Below, in pieces: positions 6,618 to 9,168 of a stretch of 9,168 nucleotides of DNA. Under the pieces are notes generated by a model. The model saw only the letters and a program-made list of their open reading frames with translations. It was not told the DNA's origin and did not search any database. Position numbers and translations under genes: made by a program. The first letter of the stretch is position 1. Each line of letters begins with the position of its first letter. Source of the DNA: Bacteroidales bacterium (GTDB taxonomy: Bacteria; Bacteroidota; Bacteroidia; Bacteroidales; UBA4181); assembly GCA_031260845.1 (NCBI GenBank), contig JAISKR010000132.1, positions 1 to 9,168 of the forward strand, given 5' to 3'.

Positions 6618-7916
6618 ATGAATCCAATCATCAATCCGCAGCTAATGCACCCGAGCGACCAGATAACAACGGTCATTCGCAGAATTTATGAACGCAGTCT
6701 GACCACAACGTCGGGCGGTAATATTTCCATCATCGACGAAAGCGGCGATATATGGGTAACGCCTGCCGCAGTGGACAAAGGTTCCTTGACTTCGGCGGAC
6801 ATTATGCAGGTGAAGCGGGATGGAAGCATCATCGGCAAGCACAAACCCTCGTCCGAATATCCTTTCCACAAGGCGATTTTTGAGTCGCGTCCCGACATTA
6901 AAGCCATCATTCATGCGCATCCGCCAGCCTTGGTTTCGTTCAGCATTGCTCACCAGATACCCAATCCTAACGTGATTTCGCAGGCAAAGCATATCTGCGG
7001 ACCGATAGGATACGCCACTTATGAGGTTCCCGGAAGTCAGGCATTGGGCAAACGCATCGGCGACGAGTTCAAAAAGGGCTATAATGCGGTGATTTTGGAA
7101 AATCACGGTACCGTTGTAGGCGGAAAAGACATTAACGATGCTTTTCAACGCTTCGAAACGCTTGAATTTAGCGCCCGCGCCATCATTTACGGACAGAAAA
7201 TAGGCGAAATCAAATATCTGACCGACGAACAGATTGACCAGTATGAGCGGCAATTTCTCGAACTGCTGCCCGAGCAGACCCATACCACTTATCCGTCTGA
7301 CGAGCGGAAGATACGTACCGAAATTTGCGATATAGTGCATCGCGCCTGCCGTCAGGGATTGATGGTGAGTTCGTATGGCACGGTTTCAGTGCGCTGGCGC
7401 GACAACGATTTTCTCATTACGCCCACCAATGTGGTGCGATGGAATATGGATTTGCAGGACATTGTACAGATAAAAGACGGCAAACGCGAAAAGGGAAAGA
7501 CGCCCAGCCGTGTGGCGTGGCTGCATCAGGAAATTTACAACCGCTATCCGCACATTAACTCTATCATCCTTACGCAACCGCCGTATCTGATGGCGTTTGG
7601 CGCTACCCGCAGGGCGTTAGACGTGCGTACCATTCCCGAAAGTTGGATTTTCCTGCAAGACGTGCCGCTGATGCCTTTTGGTTCGCATTTCCGCGGGAAA
7701 ACCGAGATTGCGGAAAAATTGGCAGAGGGAATGCCTGCCATCATCATCGAAAACGATTCGGTGTTGGTAACAGGCGACAAACTTCTGCAAACCTTCGACC
7801 GCTTGGAAGTGGCGGAATTTAGTGCACAATCGTTGGTGCTGGCTTCGTCTATCGGGCAGTTGCATCCTATCAACGAGCAACAGATTGAAGACCTGCGCGA
7901 AGTGTTTCTAAAATGA
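6618..7916 (+). CDS. Tandem class II aldolase/adducin-family protein, second domain degenerate
   Basis: The family contains zinc-dependent sugar-phosphate aldolases (fuculose, rhamnulose), ribulose-5-phosphate 4-epimerase and methylthioribulose-phosphate dehydratase; which reaction applies is not clear. The 432 residues form two copies of the fold. Domain 1 (about 10-200) keeps the active-site set: TSGGNIS (31-37), acidic PSSE with Glu80 (77-80), metal ligands His99 and His101 in IHAHPP (98-103), and His163 in ENHG (161-164). Domain 2 (about 230-432) aligns by eye (SSYGTVSVRW, LITPTNVV, FDRLEVAEFSAQS), but its equivalents are PSRV (296-299), ILTQPP (317-322) and ENDS (378-381), so all three metal histidines and the acidic residue are gone. 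It probably acts structurally or in regulation. No signal peptide is seen, so the protein is likely cytoplasmic. The start at 6618 is preceded by A/T-rich sequence with no Shine-Dalgarno. The gene is probably co-transcribed with its neighbours. The family is secure; the substrate is not. Confidence 0.9.
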   Translation: MNPIINPQLMHPSDQITTVIRRIYERSLTTTSGGNISIIDESGDIWVTPAAVDKGSLTSADIMQVKRDGSIIGKHKPSSEYPFHKAIFESRPDIKAIIHAHPPALVSFSIAHQIPNPNVISQAKHICGPIGYATYEVPGSQALGKRIGDEFKKGYNAVILENHGTVVGGKDINDAFQRFETLEFSARAIIYGQKIGEIKYLTDEQIDQYERQFLELLPEQTHTTYPSDERKIRTEICDIVHRACRQGLMVSSYGTVSVRWRDNDFLITPTNVVRWNMDLQDIVQIKDGKREKGKTPSRVAWLHQEIYNRYPHINSIILTQPPYLMAFGATRRALDVRTIPESWIFLQDVPLMPFGSHFRGKTEIAEKLAEGMPAIIIENDSVLVTGDKLLQTFDRLEVAEFSAQSLVLASSIGQLHPINEQQIEDLREVFLK

Positions 7917-8581
7917 AACGGCTGAGCCTGTTTGCACTTTGCTGGTGCTGTCTGGCGCCGATTGCGGGGCAGGACATTCCGGAAGAGCAGATATTGCGCT
8001 ACGATGAAGTCAAAACAGCGCTCGACCGCACAGAATGTGCCACGCATACGGCAGAACTTTCTAACGACACCCTGCTGACGGCTTTTGCCAAGGCGGCAGG
8101 CTATTATCCCGAATTGTGCGGCGTCACTATCAAGATACGATATGGCGCTATCAAAACAAGCATGGCGGCGCGTCCTGTCCTTTGGTCGGTCGTATTCAAC
8201 AAACGCAGCCACCGGAAATACTTGATTCTCATCAATAAAAATGCGGAAAGCGAGCAGGCGCGTTTGTTGTACGATGCTTCATTCAACGCATCGGTGGGGG
8301 TGATGGGGCACGAACTGGCGCATATCGCGGATTATTCCACACAGTCGGGGTGGAAAATTATCGGAACAGGCATCCGTTATCTTGGAAAAAAATATCGCCG
8401 GAAGATGGAACGGCAGACGGATTCGACGGCTATCGAACGCGGAATGGGCTGGCAACTTTACGATTACACCTATCATGTCATTCACAAAGCGGATATTTCC
8501 GAAAAATACCGCCAATACAAACTGACGTATTACCTGACGCCGGAAGAGATTTCGGACAGACTTCTCAAAACTGACCGATAA
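7913..8581 (+). CDS. Small exported HExxH metallopeptidase-like protein
   Basis: Probable zinc metallopeptidase of no family I can name. The 222-residue product starts with a signal peptide (MKRLSLFALCWCCLAPIAG, likely cut near residue 19-20). The cysteines at 10, 12 and 13 do not form a convincing lipobox. The zincin motif HELAH is at 133-137, preceded by a hydrophobic helix-like segment (FNASVGVMG, 124-132). A plausible third-ligand motif of the ExxxD kind, ERQTD (166-170), is followed by STAIERG. This fits a gluzincin layout with Glu166 as ligand and Asp170 in support. The rest is mixed alpha/beta, with no second transmembrane segment. The start codon overlaps the aldolase-like stop (ATGA, 7913-7916), so translation is probably coupled. 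The last 17 bases overlap the convergent rhomboid gene. Catalysis is inferred from motifs alone; it could instead be an inactive or self-processing relative. Confidence 0.8.
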   Translation: MKRLSLFALCWCCLAPIAGQDIPEEQILRYDEVKTALDRTECATHTAELSNDTLLTAFAKAAGYYPELCGVTIKIRYGAIKTSMAARPVLWSVVFNKRSHRKYLILINKNAESEQARLLYDASFNASVGVMGHELAHIADYSTQSGWKIIGTGIRYLGKKYRRKMERQTDSTAIERGMGWQLYDYTYHVIHKADISEKYRQYKLTYYLTPEEISDRLLKTDR

Positions 8582-9168
8582 ACCACGTGATTAATCGCGG
8601 GTCAACCAACAGAGGGAAGGTGAACCCAAAAAGTGCGCCGAGCAAATGGGCGTCGTGGTTGATATTGTCGGCGTTTTTGCGCGAAGCATACCACGAGTAA
8701 AGCAGGTACAGCGGTCCGAAAATAAAGGCTTTGATGGGTACAATGCCCATGAACAGCAACGTGTTATGCGGCTCGAAAAAGATACTGAAAAACAGTACGG
8801 CAGATACGGCGCCCGAAGCGCCTACCGAATTGTACCACACGTCGTCTTTATGCTTTTTCAGGGTAGTCAGCGACGACACGATGAGCGCCAGTATATAAAA
8901 CGCTAAATACCAGACGACAGGATATTTTATCCACGTCATGTCCGCCATCGCCGAGAAATAGTATTCCACACTTCCGCCAAAGGAAAACAGCACCAACATA
9001 TTGACTATCAGATGCACCCAGTCGGCATGAAGCAACCCGTGCGTAATCAGCCTGTACCATTCCTTGCGGTGATACACCTGATACGGGTTGAAAAGCAGTT
9101 TGCCGAATATTTCCCGTCGCGAAAAGGCGGCAATGGAAACGATTGACGTGAGAATAACGATAAAAAGC
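8565..9168 (-). CDS. Rhomboid-family intramembrane serine protease, 5' end outside window (partial)
   Basis: Integral membrane protease that cleaves transmembrane helices of other proteins. The minus-strand frame is open from the right edge to TGA at 8565-8567, giving 200 visible residues. The visible part opens with a hydrophobic helix (residues 1-16), then RREIFGKLLFNPYQVYHRKEWYR, here split as RREIFGKLLF and NPYQVYHRKEWYR, a typical rhomboid lead-in. Next come HGLLHADWVHLIVNM (43-57) with the conserved His/Asn pair His52 and Asn56, and the nucleophile motif GASG with Ser118 (116-119). The catalytic His174 is in DAHLLGA (172-178). Several transmembrane helices are visible, and the protein ends just past the last, at WFIGQF. 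A GTG at 9077 could be read as the start, but homologous sequence and the first transmembrane helix continue upstream, so the true start lies beyond 9168. It is convergent with, and overlaps by 17 bases, the metallopeptidase-like gene. The substrate is unknown. Confidence 0.92.
   Translation of the reverse strand, partial: LFIVILTSIVSIAAFSRREIFGKLLFNPYQVYHRKEWYRLITHGLLHADWVHLIVNMLVLFSFGGSVEYYFSAMADMTWIKYPVVWYLAFYILALIVSSLTTLKKHKDDVWYNSVGASGAVSAVLFFSIFFEPHNTLLFMGIVPIKAFIFGPLYLLYSWYASRKNADNINHDAHLLGALFGFTFPLLVDPRLITWFIGQF

Noticed and set aside
7544..8212. Minus-strand open frame of 222 codons spanning the aldolase/metallopeptidase junction
   Set aside because: Antisense to two genes with clear motifs and a coupled ATGA junction; no protein features of its own.
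9075..9077. GTG as the start of the rhomboid gene
   Set aside because: The frame stays open to the window edge and encodes a hydrophobic helix and the NPYQVYHRKEW lead-in expected in rhomboids, so the gene continues beyond 9168.

Overview
The window looks like chromosomal DNA from a member of the phylum Bacteroidota, most likely order Bacteroidales. The evidence is the TAnnTTTG -7 promoter boxes in several gene gaps, A/T-rich start regions without clear Shine-Dalgarno sequences, a eukaryote-type (non-ROK) hexokinase, and helicases of the type common in that phylum. The genus cannot be named from the sequence. No tRNA, rRNA, CRISPR array, insertion sequence or phage gene is visible. Coding density is high and base use is fairly even, so this reads as core chromosome rather than a mobile island.

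Layout. (1) 1-1573, minus strand: 5' part of a PIF1/RecD-like DNA helicase that runs off the left edge. (2) 1574-1654: an 81-bp divergent promoter region. (3) 1655-3520, plus: a RecQ-family helicase with an unusually long segment before its zinc-binding cysteines, probably read from a leaderless or near-leaderless transcript. (4) 3604-4812, plus: hexokinase with its own promoter box, closed by a strong hairpin terminator at 4834-4866. (5) 4902-8581, plus: a compact three-gene cluster. It encodes an exported TPR protein with two Ig-like domains, a tandem class II aldolase-fold protein whose second half has lost its metal histidines, and a small exported HELAH metallopeptidase-like protein. The gaps are 18 bp and a 4-base ATGA overlap. 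(6) 8565-9168, minus: a rhomboid intramembrane protease running off the right edge, its 3' end overlapping the metallopeptidase gene by 17 bp.

How the genes work together. The divergent helicases point to DNA repair or replication upkeep, and the hexokinase feeds sugar phosphates into glycolysis. The three-gene cluster is the least explained part. It combines two exported proteins with a probably cytoplasmic aldolase-fold enzyme and faces a membrane protease gene; no shared pathway can be read from the sequence. I found no clear evidence of a wholly new system. The best leads are the half-dead tandem aldolase, the uncharacterised exported metallopeptidase next to it, and the TPR/Ig protein that lacks any catalytic domain.
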